Shown: positions 35,535-45,254, counted from the first letter of the stretch. The stretch: DNA of 57,307 bases from Chitinophaga pinensis (GCA_945902745.1 CAMDNE010000018.1:1-57307); one strand, 5' to 3'. Notes: a model not told the origin generated them from the letters alone. Translations and numbers: made by a program.

Positions 35535-37301
35535 ATGATTGCGTCAACGAGATTATTCGATATCCCAAGTTATCAATTAGAAAAATATCCGAATTCAAAA
35601 ATGTTTGTCACGAAGACAAAAGGAGAATGGATAGGAATTTCAACCGCTGACTTCTTGAATCAATCAATGCAGGTTGCTAGAGGATTGATTGCATTTGGAG
35701 TTCAAAAAGGTGACAATGTTGCTTTGGTTTCTAATAACCGCTATGAATGGAATATCATGGATATTGCAATTCAACAAGTTGGGGCGATCGTTGTTCCGCT
35801 CTATCCAAATATTTCTGAGAACGATTACAAATATATTCTAAATGACGCTGGGATTAAATTGTGTGTCGTAAGTAATCATGAGTTATATCAAAAAATTCAG
35901 CACATAAGAAGTGAAGTAAGCACATTGGAACATTTATTTACATTTGACACAATCGAAGGATGCCCAAATTGGAATGAAATACCAAATAGGTCTGAAGAAG
36001 TTGACATTCAAATCGTGCAAGACCAAATAAATCTTGTAAAAAACCACGATTTAGCAACAATCATATATACTTCTGGCACAACAGGTAACCCAAAAGGTGT
36101 AATGCTTTCTCATCACAATATTTTATCCAATGTTGATAGCTGTATTGAAGCAATTCCAGCTGATAATAATTCTCGTGTTTTAAGCTTTTTACCTGTTTGT
36201 CATATTTATGAACGCATGTTGCATTATTTATATATGCATTTGGGTTGTTCCATCTATTTTGCAGAATCAATGGATACTATCGGAGATAATATTCGAGAAG
36301 TAAAACCACATGTTTTTACGGCCGTTCCACGATTAATTGAAAAAGTGTTTGATAAAATAATGGCTAAAGGAGACGAGTTGACAGGAATAAAACGCAAGTT
36401 ATTCTTTTGGGCAGTTTCTGTTGGAGAGGAATATGATGTTGTAGGTAAAAGTTTGTGGTATAAATTAAAATTGGCTATTGCTCGCATGCTGATCTTCAAA
36501 AAATGGCAAGCAGCATTAGGTGGAAATGTTCGCGCTATAGCTTCTGGAAGTGCTGCATTGCAACCACGATTAGCTAGAATATTTTTGGCTGCTGGAATGC
36601 CAATTTTAGAAGGCTATGGCTTATCTGAAACCTCGCCTGTCGTTTCTGTTAATTGTTTTTCAAAAGGAATTCGAATTGGAACGGTTGGTGCTTTGATAGA
36701 TGATGTTCAAGTTCAGATTGCCGCAGATGGTGAAATCTTGGTTAAGGGTCCAAATGTCATGATAGGTTATTATAAATTACCTGAATTAACTGCCGAAGTT
36801 ATAGATTCCGAAGGTTGGTTCCACACAGGTGATATTGGTATGTTTCAAGAAGGGAAATTTTTAAAAATAACAGATCGTAAAAAAGAAATTTTCAAAACTT
36901 CTGGCGGGAAATATATTGTTCCTCAAGTGATGGAAAACAAATTCAAAGAATCTCGATTCATTGAACAAATAATGGTTATTGGTGAAAGTGAAAAATTCCC
37001 CGCTGCCTTTATTGTTCCAAGTTTTGCATATATCAGAGAATGGGCAAAACATAAAAACATCGATTTGGGAGATGCTACAAATCATTCTATTACCAAAAAC
37101 AATTATGTCTTGGCAAAAATTCAAGAGGAAATTGACGGATTCAATAAAGATTTCGGGAATTGGGAACAGATAAAAAAATTCGCCCTTTTAGAAAATGAAT
37201 TTAGTGTTGATGGAGAAGAATTAACTCCTACTTTGAAATTAAAAAGAAAGAAGATTTTGGCGAAATATGATGCCGTTTACAAAACTATTTTTTGTGATTA
37301 A
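35535..37301 (+). CDS. Long-chain fatty-acid--CoA ligase (AMP-binding)
   Basis: This enzyme activates fatty acids to acyl-CoA through an acyl-AMP intermediate. From ATG 35535 the protein is 588 residues and starts 'MIASTRLFDIPSYQLEKYPN'. The frame is open to 35403, but that part is repeat DNA read in frame, so I do not include it. Motifs are the P-loop 'TIIYTSGTTGNPKGVMLSHH' (about 175), 'PVCHIYERMLHYLYMHLG', 'EGYGLSETSPVVSVN', 'EGWFHTGDIGMF' and 'ITDRKKEIFKTSGGKYIVPQ' with the adenylation Lys region. The domain order is as in FadD15-type bacterial acyl-CoA synthetases. Its end is directly adjacent to the convergent TonB-C-like gene. Confidence 0.93.
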   Translation: MIASTRLFDIPSYQLEKYPNSKMFVTKTKGEWIGISTADFLNQSMQVARGLIAFGVQKGDNVALVSNNRYEWNIMDIAIQQVGAIVVPLYPNISENDYKYILNDAGIKLCVVSNHELYQKIQHIRSEVSTLEHLFTFDTIEGCPNWNEIPNRSEEVDIQIVQDQINLVKNHDLATIIYTSGTTGNPKGVMLSHHNILSNVDSCIEAIPADNNSRVLSFLPVCHIYERMLHYLYMHLGCSIYFAESMDTIGDNIREVKPHVFTAVPRLIEKVFDKIMAKGDELTGIKRKLFFWAVSVGEEYDVVGKSLWYKLKLAIARMLIFKKWQAALGGNVRAIASGSAALQPRLARIFLAAGMPILEGYGLSETSPVVSVNCFSKGIRIGTVGALIDDVQVQIAADGEILVKGPNVMIGYYKLPELTAEVIDSEGWFHTGDIGMFQEGKFLKITDRKKEIFKTSGGKYIVPQVMENKFKESRFIEQIMVIGESEKFPAAFIVPSFAYIREWAKHKNIDLGDATNHSITKNNYVLAKIQEEIDGFNKDFGNWEQIKKFALLENEFSVDGEELTPTLKLKRKKILAKYDAVYKTIFCD

Positions 37302-37637
37302 TTAAAGTTTTGAGGACGTAATTTTAACTTTAACATGATGAAATTCAGGGTAATACATTCCTTCTTCAAATTTTAACGTCATCAAATAATTTCTCATTTT
37401 CATTCGGGTAGGAGTTGAAACTATTGTTGTACCTGCGCTCAATAATGTTGCTGAGGTAACTTCTCCCTTTCTATTTACTGCCAATTGATAAAAGGCAATT
37501 CCCTCATTGTTGTCAATTAATTTGAAGGTTGAAACAGTAATCATTTTACGACCTTCATCTATTAAATCACCACTAATTAGTTGACTAAACGAGTAACTTG
37601 AAAAAACTAAAAATAAAGAAACTAAAACTAACTTCAT
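37302..37637 (-). CDS. Small secreted protein with TonB-C-terminal-like domain
   Basis: From ATG 37637 the 111-residue product has a signal peptide, 'MKLVLVSLFLVFSSYSFSQ', and about 90 mature residues. The mature part 'GIAFYQLAVNRKGEVTSATL' followed by 'MKMRNYLMTLKFEEGMYYPE' resembles the periplasmic C-terminal domain of TonB-like proteins (beta-alpha-beta pattern with a conserved G-x-V/I turn). There is no N-terminal anchor, so it is not a complete TonB. The open frame extends to 37739 upstream, but those residues precede the signal peptide and overlap the neighbouring promoter region. Confidence 0.6.
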   Translation of the reverse strand: MKLVLVSLFLVFSSYSFSQLISGDLIDEGRKMITVSTFKLIDNNEGIAFYQLAVNRKGEVTSATLLSAGTTIVSTPTRMKMRNYLMTLKFEEGMYYPEFHHVKVKITSSKL

Positions 37638-37720
37638 ATTATTCAATTTAATGGAAAAAAGCATTTTAATGTTTGTGAATTTAACAAGTACGAAGTTAGT
37701 AAAAAACTTATCTTTGAATT

Positions 37721-40135
37721 GTGAATAATTATAAAGCATTTTTAATTAGCTCTATTCCTTTCTGGATGAGCAGCTTAATAGTCGTGTGGGTGATCCGTAT
37801 TGTTGAGTTTATTCAATTCTTTAATGGATTATTAGACTATTCTACAAGTTATTTAATTCAAGGTATATTTTTCGATTTTTGGTTCGTCCTTCTAACTGTT
37901 GTTTTTATTTCTCTTATTCAACTACCTTTTTACTTTTTTTTAAAGGGAAGAGCAATCTGGGTTTTTCATATTTTGTCTCTAAGCATTATTCTTATTCAAG
38001 CAGGCTTGAGTCAATATTTTGTTTTAATGCAAATTCCTTTGGATTCAAGTATTTACTTTCTCACTTGGAATGATTTAGAAGCCGTTATTAGTCCGAAAGA
38101 TTATATTCATTTCAGCACTTTTTTATTATTAATAGCAGGCATTACCTTTTATTTCTATGTGGGTAAGAAATTTAAAAAAATTAATCTAGGTTTTACGTAC
38201 ATTTTCACCCCATTAGTAATCTGCACGTTATTTTGTTCATTTAGCGTTTATCGATCACGTATTCCAAGTAAAACATTGATCATTAATAACCATTTCAATT
38301 ATTTCATTCATGAATCAATTGATTACTTTCTCAATAATATCAATTCAAACGAAGGTCTAATAAAGCCAGATGATTTTAAGCAATTGAACGCTGCCTTTTT
38401 TCCATTTGAGAGATCGGAAAGTGATTTTCCATTAATGCACAGCATGAATGAGAAAAGTGATTTTAAGGATCAATTTAATCTTGACAAAAAAAAACCACCA
38501 AACATTGTAATTATTCTAGTTGAAAGTTTAAATTCTTATTTCATCAGTGACGAACAGAAATTAAAAATTCATCTAATGCCTTTTCTAAAGGATTTAACGA
38601 AAAAAAGTTTGTTTTTCCCAAACACAATTTCAACATGTGAGAGAACATTAAATGTGCTTCCAGCTACCCTGGCTTCACTTCCTATTGCTCCAGACAATAT
38701 TTCTGCAATGGGTATTAATCCGATTCCTTTTCATTATTCATTGATGTCGCTTTTAAAAAAGAATTACTATTCAAGATTTTATTGTGGTGTGGATTTATCG
38801 TTTACAAACATGAATGGATTCATGAATTTCAACCAAACTGATTATCTTGTCCACAATTGGAATAAAAACTTCAAGAAGGTTAATAATGAGTTTTACACTG
38901 ATGGTGATGTTTTCAAACAAAGTTGGTTGGACAAAAAACCTGTTAAAAAGAAGAATCGTCTTGATGTATTTTTAACATTCACCACACACGAACCATTCAC
39001 CTATCCGAACGAATCTAAGTATGTTCAATCTGTCACGAAATTTGTTGAAAAATCAAATCTTGAGGAACCAGAAAAAGCACATCTGTTGAAAAACGCAAAG
39101 AAATTTGGTTCGTACGCCTACTTAGATGACCAATTGAAAGATTACTTTTTAAAAGCTGAAAAAAATCCTGAACACAAGAACACCATTTATTTCATCGTTG
39201 GTGATCATGGATCTGAACTTTGTTTTTTCGATGCAATTTCGAGTTTTCACACATCTTTAGTGGTCTATTCACCACTTTTAAAATCAGGTAAAATATCTAG
39301 AGAAGTAGTTAGCCACTTGGATATAACACCATCTATTATTAGTTTATTAAAAAATTATCCCAAACTCAATTTACCAGATGAAGTTCCGTTCGCTGGAAAA
39401 GTGCTAGTATTAAATGATAAATTCGCCAGTAATCGCTATTTGCCAATAAAAGGAAATAATCTTAAACTTTTTGGAACTATCTATGGAAATTACTTTTTAA
39501 GTAAAGGAACAGTTTTTAAAATTGGTAAAAATCTCGACATCACTAGTATACAAGACACAAAATTGACTCATAGTATTCAAAATCAGCTCAATCTTTATCG
39601 AAAGTTCTCCACCTATGCCTACAAACAAAATCAAATAATTCCATTTGAAATTGCATCAGATTATATTACCATTAAAAATTTATTTACACTATTTTATTCT
39701 GAAGATAAAAAAGCAGATAAGAAATTTGAAAACACAGAATTCATCTCAATTGGTAAAATTCCAATAATTCCTAAAAAATCTACTTTATTAGAATTTTATA
39801 TTGAGATCGAATATGACGCAAAAAACATTAATTCAAGAGGAGATCTTCCCAATTTCGTTTTTAATTTCACTGACAAACTAAAGAAAGAAAACAATTTAAT
39901 TTATTGGCGTGGAATTGAACCAAGATTAAAAACAAAACTCAAAAAAAATGGCAGTACAACTTTAATCTATGAATGTAATGTTCTACTTAAAGATGTTAAA
40001 AGAGATAAAAACACAAACTTTGATTTTTACTTATTTAATCCAAAAAAGAAGAGTTTTCGTATCAACAAATGTATTTTTCAGATTAAAAGCGATGAACAAG
40101 GTAAAAAAAAGACTAAGCAATCTTCCCCCAATTAG
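37721..40135 (+). CDS. LTA-synthase-like membrane sulfatase/phosphotransferase with extra C-terminal domain
   Basis: The N-terminal part has four to five membrane helices (about 1-175). A periplasmic alkaline-phosphatase/sulfatase-fold domain (about 255-575) follows. It shows 'PPNIVIILVESLNSYF' (metal Glu), 'TCERTLNVLPATLASLPIAP' with the likely nucleophile Thr, 'VGDHGSELCFF' (Asp and His ligands) and 'SSFHTSLVVYSPLL'. This is the layout of lipoteichoic-acid synthase and of phosphoethanolamine or phosphoglycerol transferases. In a Gram-negative it probably adds a phospho-group to a lipid or glycan. Residues about 620-804 form an extra domain, probably beta-rich, that I do not recognise. The start is GTG 37721, since TGA lies two codons upstream in frame. 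The 3' end overlaps recG by 23 bases on the opposite strand. Confidence 0.85.
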   Translation: MNNYKAFLISSIPFWMSSLIVVWVIRIVEFIQFFNGLLDYSTSYLIQGIFFDFWFVLLTVVFISLIQLPFYFFLKGRAIWVFHILSLSIILIQAGLSQYFVLMQIPLDSSIYFLTWNDLEAVISPKDYIHFSTFLLLIAGITFYFYVGKKFKKINLGFTYIFTPLVICTLFCSFSVYRSRIPSKTLIINNHFNYFIHESIDYFLNNINSNEGLIKPDDFKQLNAAFFPFERSESDFPLMHSMNEKSDFKDQFNLDKKKPPNIVIILVESLNSYFISDEQKLKIHLMPFLKDLTKKSLFFPNTISTCERTLNVLPATLASLPIAPDNISAMGINPIPFHYSLMSLLKKNYYSRFYCGVDLSFTNMNGFMNFNQTDYLVHNWNKNFKKVNNEFYTDGDVFKQSWLDKKPVKKKNRLDVFLTFTTHEPFTYPNESKYVQSVTKFVEKSNLEEPEKAHLLKNAKKFGSYAYLDDQLKDYFLKAEKNPEHKNTIYFIVGDHGSELCFFDAISSFHTSLVVYSPLLKSGKISREVVSHLDITPSIISLLKNYPKLNLPDEVPFAGKVLVLNDKFASNRYLPIKGNNLKLFGTIYGNYFLSKGTVFKIGKNLDITSIQDTKLTHSIQNQLNLYRKFSTYAYKQNQIIPFEIASDYITIKNLFTLFYSEDKKADKKFENTEFISIGKIPIIPKKSTLLEFYIEIEYDAKNINSRGDLPNFVFNFTDKLKKENNLIYWRGIEPRLKTKLKKNGSTTLIYECNVLLKDVKRDKNTNFDFYLFNPKKKSFRINKCIFQIKSDEQGKKKTKQSSPN

Positions 40136-42209
40136 GGCGTGACCTTAGCACTTCAATTAAGATTTCTTTCAATTTCAAATGCTTTGGTAATTCCAGTCCT
40201 GGATCTTCTTCAAGAATTTTTCGAGCTTCATCACGTGCTAAAATAACGAGCTGTGAATCCTTAGCTAAATCAGCAATTTTCAAATTCAATAATCCACTTT
40301 GTTGTGTCCCCATTAAATCTCCGGGACCCCGAAGTTGTAAATCAACTTCAGCTATTTCAAATCCATCACTGGAATTAACCATCGTTTCAACACGTTTCAA
40401 GGTGTCTTTCGATAGTTTATCGCCTGTCATTAAAATACAAAACGATTGTTCGGCTCCTCGACCTACTCTTCCGCGTAATTGATGTAATTGTGACAATCCA
40501 AAACGTTCGGAACTTTCAATGATCATTACAGATGCATTCGGAACATTGACACCAACTTCAATAACCGTTGTTGCCACCATGATTTGGGTTTCGCCCTTTA
40601 CAAAACGCTGCATTTCATAATTTTTATCCTCTGGTTTCATTTGACCGTGAAGAATACTTACCCGATAATTTGGCAAAGGGAAATAGCGCGTAATTGCATC
40701 GTATCCGCTCATTAAATTATTAAAATCTAACGTTTTCGATTCGTTGATTAAAGGATAAACAATGTAAATCTGTCTCCCTTTTGCAATTTCTTCTTTTATA
40801 AATCCAAACACTCTTAATCGATTTGCTTCGTACCGGTGCATAGTCGATATAGCTTTTCTACCAGGAGGAAGTTCATCAATGACTGAAACATCTAAATCTC
40901 CATAAAATGTCATTGCCAACGTTCTTGGAATCGGTGTTGCCGTCATAATTAAAACATGAGGCGGAGTAGAGTTTTTCTTCCACATTCTTGCTCTTTGAGC
41001 TACTCCAAAACGATGTTGTTCGTCGATTACAACAATCCCAAGGTTTTGAAATTTCACGACATCCTCTAATAAAGCATGCGTTCCGACAAGAATATGAACA
41101 GACCCATCTTCGAGTCCTTCATGAATTCCGATACGATTTTTCTTTTTGACCGATCCTGTAAGCAGTTCAATGCGAATTGGTAACTCCTTTAACATTTCAC
41201 TTAACGTTTCAAAATGTTGGGTTGCAAGAATTTCTGTTGGTGCCATCAAAGCTGTTTGATAACCGTTTCCAATGCCAATCAGCATCGTCAAAAGCGCAAC
41301 CAATGTTTTCCCGCTTCCCACGTCACCTTGCAACAAGCGATTCATATGGTGTCCTGTTAAAAAATCTTTTCTTATTTCTTTTAAAACTCTTTTTTGGGCA
41401 CCGGTTAATTCGAATGGCAAATTATTGGCGTAAAAATCAGTAAAAACATCTCCAACTTCAGCGAAAACAAAACCTTTCGATTTTTTCATAGTGATGTGTT
41501 TTCTCAACAATAATTCCATTTGCAAAAAGAACAATTCTTCAAATTTCAAACGTAATCGAGCCTGAATAAAGTCGTTATCTACATTTGGTGAATGAACTTG
41601 ATACAATGCCTGTTCTTTTCCTATTAATCGATGTTCGTTAAGCAGATAGATTGGTAAAGTTTCACTTATACGACCTTTAATTTGCGCAACTAAATTTGCC
41701 GTAAGCTTTTCTATCCCTTTGGAATGCAAGCCTTTTGCACTTAACTTTTCTGTTGTCGAATAAACTGGTTGCAAGCCCGTTTTTAGTAGTACATCTTTCC
41801 ATTCAGTCATTTCAGGATGAGGCATATTCCAAAGATTTCCGTATACCTTTGCTTTGCCAAAAATCTGAAATTCTACCCCAACTTTTAGAAGAGGTTTAAT
41901 CCATTTTGCTCCTTGAAACCACACTAAATCTATTACTCCAGATTCATCCTGAAATTTTGCTGTCAACTTTTTTTGTCTGCCCAGAGTTGCCTCTGCAACA
42001 TGAATAATCTTACCTTTTAATTGGGCATATGAATCAAGGAAAGGCAAATCTGATACCTTATGGTACTTTGAGCGATCAATATATCGAAAAGGAAAATAGT
42101 TTAATAAATCATTGAATGTAAATACACCGATTTCTTGTCGCAACAACTCAGCTCGTTGCGGACCAACACCTTTTAAAAATTCTATTGGAGTTTGGAGGAA
42201 ATCGTTCAC
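40113..42209 (-). CDS. recG: ATP-dependent DNA helicase RecG
   Basis: RecG reverses stalled replication forks and migrates branched DNA. The 698-residue protein has an N-terminal wedge/OB-fold domain (about 1-230, including 'PIEFLKGVGPQRAELL') and helicase motifs in order: Walker A 'LLQGDVGSGKTLVALLTM' (about 285), DEQH in 'VVIDEQHRFGVAQ', 'MTATPIPRTLAMT', 'ILHGQMKP', 'ATTVIEVGVNVPNASVM' and 'HQLRGRVGRG'. It begins with GTG (42209); there is no better in-frame ATG. Its end overlaps the convergent LTA-synthase-like gene by 23 bases. Confidence 0.96.
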   Translation of the reverse strand: MNDFLQTPIEFLKGVGPQRAELLRQEIGVFTFNDLLNYFPFRYIDRSKYHKVSDLPFLDSYAQLKGKIIHVAEATLGRQKKLTAKFQDESGVIDLVWFQGAKWIKPLLKVGVEFQIFGKAKVYGNLWNMPHPEMTEWKDVLLKTGLQPVYSTTEKLSAKGLHSKGIEKLTANLVAQIKGRISETLPIYLLNEHRLIGKEQALYQVHSPNVDNDFIQARLRLKFEELFFLQMELLLRKHITMKKSKGFVFAEVGDVFTDFYANNLPFELTGAQKRVLKEIRKDFLTGHHMNRLLQGDVGSGKTLVALLTMLIGIGNGYQTALMAPTEILATQHFETLSEMLKELPIRIELLTGSVKKKNRIGIHEGLEDGSVHILVGTHALLEDVVKFQNLGIVVIDEQHRFGVAQRARMWKKNSTPPHVLIMTATPIPRTLAMTFYGDLDVSVIDELPPGRKAISTMHRYEANRLRVFGFIKEEIAKGRQIYIVYPLINESKTLDFNNLMSGYDAITRYFPLPNYRVSILHGQMKPEDKNYEMQRFVKGETQIMVATTVIEVGVNVPNASVMIIESSERFGLSQLHQLRGRVGRGAEQSFCILMTGDKLSKDTLKRVETMVNSSDGFEIAEVDLQLRGPGDLMGTQQSGLLNLKIADLAKDSQLVILARDEARKILEEDPGLELPKHLKLKEILIEVLRSRPNWGKIA

Positions 42210-42220
42210 ACCGTAAAAAT

Positions 42221-42259
42221 AAAAAAAGAATTGCGATAGATATACATCTATCGCAATTC
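42221..42259 (-). terminator. Intrinsic terminator of the SprB-like gene
   Basis: GAATTGCGATAGA (42228-42240) and TCTATCGCAATTC (42247-42259) form a perfect 13-bp stem with a 6-base loop. On the minus strand it is followed by seven T. It separates the SprB-like gene from recG. Confidence 0.88.
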
Positions 42260-42303
42260 ACTTCCCAAAAAAAAACATATTAAATTTGCGCGTTAAACAA
42301 ATA

Positions 42304-42960
42304 TTATTGTGCTGCCGTCAAGCTAGCTTGTGCAGGCTTATATAATGTCATTTTTATTTCCCCAAGTTGGGTATCGTTAATTTTGTCTAATTGAAAGGGG
42401 CTCGAATTTGCTTCTTCGAAATCAATTTTTACTGGGATTGTCATTGAACATCCTAAAGCATCTTCAATTGTCATTTTGTAAGTTCCATCATCTAAAGAAT
42501 GTGGATCTAGGAAATTTGCCTTGCCATCCAAACGAATGAAATAAAATGGGGAATTGTTATTTTCCCATGGAGTACCTCCGGACAATGAAACATTCATAGA
42601 AGCATTTAAAGCATCAACTAAATATTCATTTTTACTGTTAAATGTTATTGTCAATGGAGACGAAGATTCAATCGTTATTGACGTTTCAGATATTGTCCCA
42701 CTATGGTCTTGCACTTTAACTTTATATGTACCGCTTCTTAAATTTTCGATCACGTTTGAAGTCTCACCATTTTGCCACTGAATTACATAAGGCATTTTAC
42801 CACCAAAAACTGCAATTTCAATGCGACCATTTGTCTGGCCAAAGCATGAAACATTTGTTTTAGTGTACTGTATTCCTAGTGCAATTTTTGTTTTTAGAGG
42901 AGCAGACCAAGAACCGAATGGTAACAATAATAAAATCGAAATAACTTTTAAAAATTTCAT
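42304..42960 (-). CDS. Secreted SprB-repeat-like protein
   Basis: From ATG 42960 the product has 218 residues with signal peptide 'MKFLKVISILLLLPFGSWSA'. The first half, 'TNVSCFGQTNGRIEIAVFGG' with 'YVIQWQNGETSNVIENLRSG' and 'TYKVKVQDHSG', is a textbook SprB repeat unit as found in gliding adhesins. The second half, 'HSLDDGTYKMTIEDALGCSM', looks like a diverged second unit. It lacks a clear T9SS C-terminal sorting domain. At just over two units it is far smaller than SprB itself. It could be a small surface or periplasmic protein; its function is unknown. An open frame continues six codons further upstream. Confidence 0.75.
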   Translation of the reverse strand: MKFLKVISILLLLPFGSWSAPLKTKIALGIQYTKTNVSCFGQTNGRIEIAVFGGKMPYVIQWQNGETSNVIENLRSGTYKVKVQDHSGTISETSITIESSSPLTITFNSKNEYLVDALNASMNVSLSGGTPWENNNSPFYFIRLDGKANFLDPHSLDDGTYKMTIEDALGCSMTIPVKIDFEEANSSPFQLDKINDTQLGEIKMTLYKPAQASLTAAQ

Positions 42961-43111
42961 AGCGTTTTGTATTAACATTAATTATACTGCAAATAAACGG
43001 GGAGTTTTTGCATTGACCATTGAAATTTTATTACCTAAAAGAAAATTACAAACAGACAACTAGTTGCTAATAAGTGTTTATACTTATCTGTTGTGAAAAA
43101 GAGAATATAAA

Positions 43112-43143
43112 GCAAAAATCCCCCGAAAACTCGGAGGATTTGC
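43112..43143 (-). terminator. Intrinsic terminator of the dsbD operon
   Basis: On the minus strand GCAAATCCTCCGA pairs with TCGGGGGATTTTTGC around an AGTTT loop; T-rich sequence follows. It lies about 18 bases past the dsbD stop. Confidence 0.7.
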
Positions 43144-43160
43144 TATCAATATTATTTACG

Positions 43161-45254
43161 TTATTTTATCTTTTTGAATTTCGCTATTCCCGTGGTCAGG
43201 AATTTTTGATAACTATCTACACTTGGATCATATCCTCTTGGTTCAGAAAGATCGTTTCCATTTACATCTTGAATAATATATAAAGGTTGAGATAACTGTC
43301 CGTATTTCTTAATTTGATATTCAGACCATTTATTCCCGATGTTTTTCATTTTACCATTCAACTCTTTCGAAAACACTTGCTCGGATTCTGGCAGCAACTC
43401 TTTGTCATCACAGTACAAGGATATAATGACCATTTGTTCTTGCAATATTGAACGTACTTTATCATTTGTCCAAACCATATTTTCAGTCTTACGACAATTT
43501 GCACAAGAATAACCTGTAAAATCAATAAGAACTGGTTTATTTGCCAAACGAGCATATTCTCTTCCTTTATCTAAATCATGGAATACTAGAATAGATCCAT
43601 CTCCAACTTCATGCATATCATTTTTAAAACGCAAGGACAATGTATCACCTTCTATTTCTGGGTTTCCTTTCACAAAACGGAAATTATCTTCTGAATGTGT
43701 TCGAGGTGGAGCAATTCCATCTATCATATACAAAGGAGCTCCCCACATTCCAGGTAACAAGTAGATTGCAAAAACGATTGATGAAAGAGCAAACATGAAA
43801 CGTGTAACACTTAAATGCTCTAAAGGTGTATCGTGTGAAAATCTTAATTTCCCTAGTAAATAAAGCCCCATTATTGCAAATACGGCAATCCAAACCGCAA
43901 TAAAAATCTCGCGCGTCAAGAAATCCCAATGGTATGCCAAATCGACCATACTTAAGAATTTCAAGGACATTGCTATTTCCAATAATCCAAAAACAACCTT
44001 AACACTATTTAACCATCCTCCAGATTGAGGTAACGAATTCATGGCGCTTGGAAAGACTGCAAATAAGGTAAATGGCAAAGCTAGACCAGTTGCTACTCCA
44101 CCCATAACAAAAGCAGGAGCTAATATTGAACCAGAAGAAATCGCTTGAACCAAGGCTGTTCCAACGATTGGACCCGTGCATGAAAATGAAACAAGAACTA
44201 GCGTAAATGCCATGAAGAAAATTCCAATAAAACCACCTTTATCCGCTTTGGAATCCGCTTTATTGACCCATGAAGAAGGCATCTTTATTTCAAATGCACC
44301 TAAGAAAGAAAATGCAAACAGAATGAAAATGGCAAAGAATATTAAATTCAAGAATGCACTTGTTGAGAATTCATAAACTGTCGCTGAACTACCAGTAAGT
44401 ACTGTTACCAAAATTCCAACAGTCACATAAATAACAATAATTGAAAATCCATAAAAAAGTGCATTTAAAATCCCTTTTCTTCTACTCCCTGATTTTTTCG
44501 TAAAGAAAGTCACAGTCATAGGAATCATAGGGAATACACAAGGGGTAAACAAAGCTGCAAAACCAAAAGCAAAGCCAGTAAAGAATATAATCCAAAGATT
44601 AATTTCTATTTTGTCTTTTTTTGAATCTGCGGGGAAAATTTCGACTTGTTTCTCTTGAATTTTTGTCTCATCAGAATTTGCCTCTTTCGCTGTTTTTGCA
44701 ACAGCTGTTGCAGCTTCTGCAACAGCTGTTGCAGCTTCTGCAACAGCTGTTGCACTTGCTTCTGCGGATGGACTGTAACCACTTACTTTTAATTTCGCAG
44801 TTTGGTCAGGTGGGAATTTACAACCAAACTCATCGCAAATTTGAAAAGCATAATCAAAGGTCAATTCAAATGGTTTAGCATTAAGAATCTCAATTTTTTG
44901 CTTGAAAATTGCCGTTTTTTCAAAATACAAAGAGGTGCCTAATTCATCAACTACTGTATGAGCTTTTATTCCATCAATTAATTTCCCAACTAATTTATAA
45001 TCTTTAGATTTTGGAAACTCAAATTTTGTTGGATATCCAGTTAGATCAGCTTTGTTGGGGTCGTGATTTACAGAAAAAACGTGCCAACCATCAGCTAATT
45101 TAGCTGTCGCCACAATATTCGCATGACTTTCATCTACTTTCTCTAATTTGAAGGACCAAGAAATTTTATCTGTCCAACCATCCTGAGCATCTAATTGAAA
45201 AAAACTTATTGTTATAGTGAAAACTAAAATAATGGATCTTATTAGCTTTTGCAT
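43161..45254 (-). CDS. dsbD: Thiol:disulfide interchange protein DsbD
   Basis: DsbD carries electrons from cytoplasmic thioredoxin across the inner membrane to periplasmic thiol proteins. The 697-residue protein has a signal peptide, an N-terminal DsbD-alpha domain (about 25-165, with the cysteine-containing 'AFQICDEFGCKFPP'), then a low-complexity linker and eight membrane helices (about 220-510) with 'CVFPMIPMTVTFF' and 'SCTGPIVGTALVQ'. The C-terminal thioredoxin-like domain has the active site 'GYSCANCRK' (CxxC). The linker (about 165-187) is an Ala/Val-rich repeat TAVAEAA coded by three 21-base tandem units. It is downstream of a stand-alone DsbD-alpha gene by 15 bases. Confidence 0.95.
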   Translation of the reverse strand: MQKLIRSIILVFTITISFFQLDAQDGWTDKISWSFKLEKVDESHANIVATAKLADGWHVFSVNHDPNKADLTGYPTKFEFPKSKDYKLVGKLIDGIKAHTVVDELGTSLYFEKTAIFKQKIEILNAKPFELTFDYAFQICDEFGCKFPPDQTAKLKVSGYSPSAEASATAVAEAATAVAEAATAVAKTAKEANSDETKIQEKQVEIFPADSKKDKIEINLWIIFFTGFAFGFAALFTPCVFPMIPMTVTFFTKKSGSRRKGILNALFYGFSIIVIYVTVGILVTVLTGSSATVYEFSTSAFLNLIFFAIFILFAFSFLGAFEIKMPSSWVNKADSKADKGGFIGIFFMAFTLVLVSFSCTGPIVGTALVQAISSGSILAPAFVMGGVATGLALPFTLFAVFPSAMNSLPQSGGWLNSVKVVFGLLEIAMSLKFLSMVDLAYHWDFLTREIFIAVWIAVFAIMGLYLLGKLRFSHDTPLEHLSVTRFMFALSSIVFAIYLLPGMWGAPLYMIDGIAPPRTHSEDNFRFVKGNPEIEGDTLSLRFKNDMHEVGDGSILVFHDLDKGREYARLANKPVLIDFTGYSCANCRKTENMVWTNDKVRSILQEQMVIISLYCDDKELLPESEQVFSKELNGKMKNIGNKWSEYQIKKYGQLSQPLYIIQDVNGNDLSEPRGYDPSVDSYQKFLTTGIAKFKKIK
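44698..44760. repeat. 21-bp tandem repeat, 3 units, inside dsbD
   Basis: GCAACAGCTGTTGCAGCTTC plus T is repeated at 44698-44718 and 44719-44739, with a third copy at 44740-44760 that diverges in its last bases. Each unit contains the palindrome CAACAGCTGTTG and encodes seven residues of the linker. Being a multiple of three, copy changes keep the frame. Confidence 0.9.
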
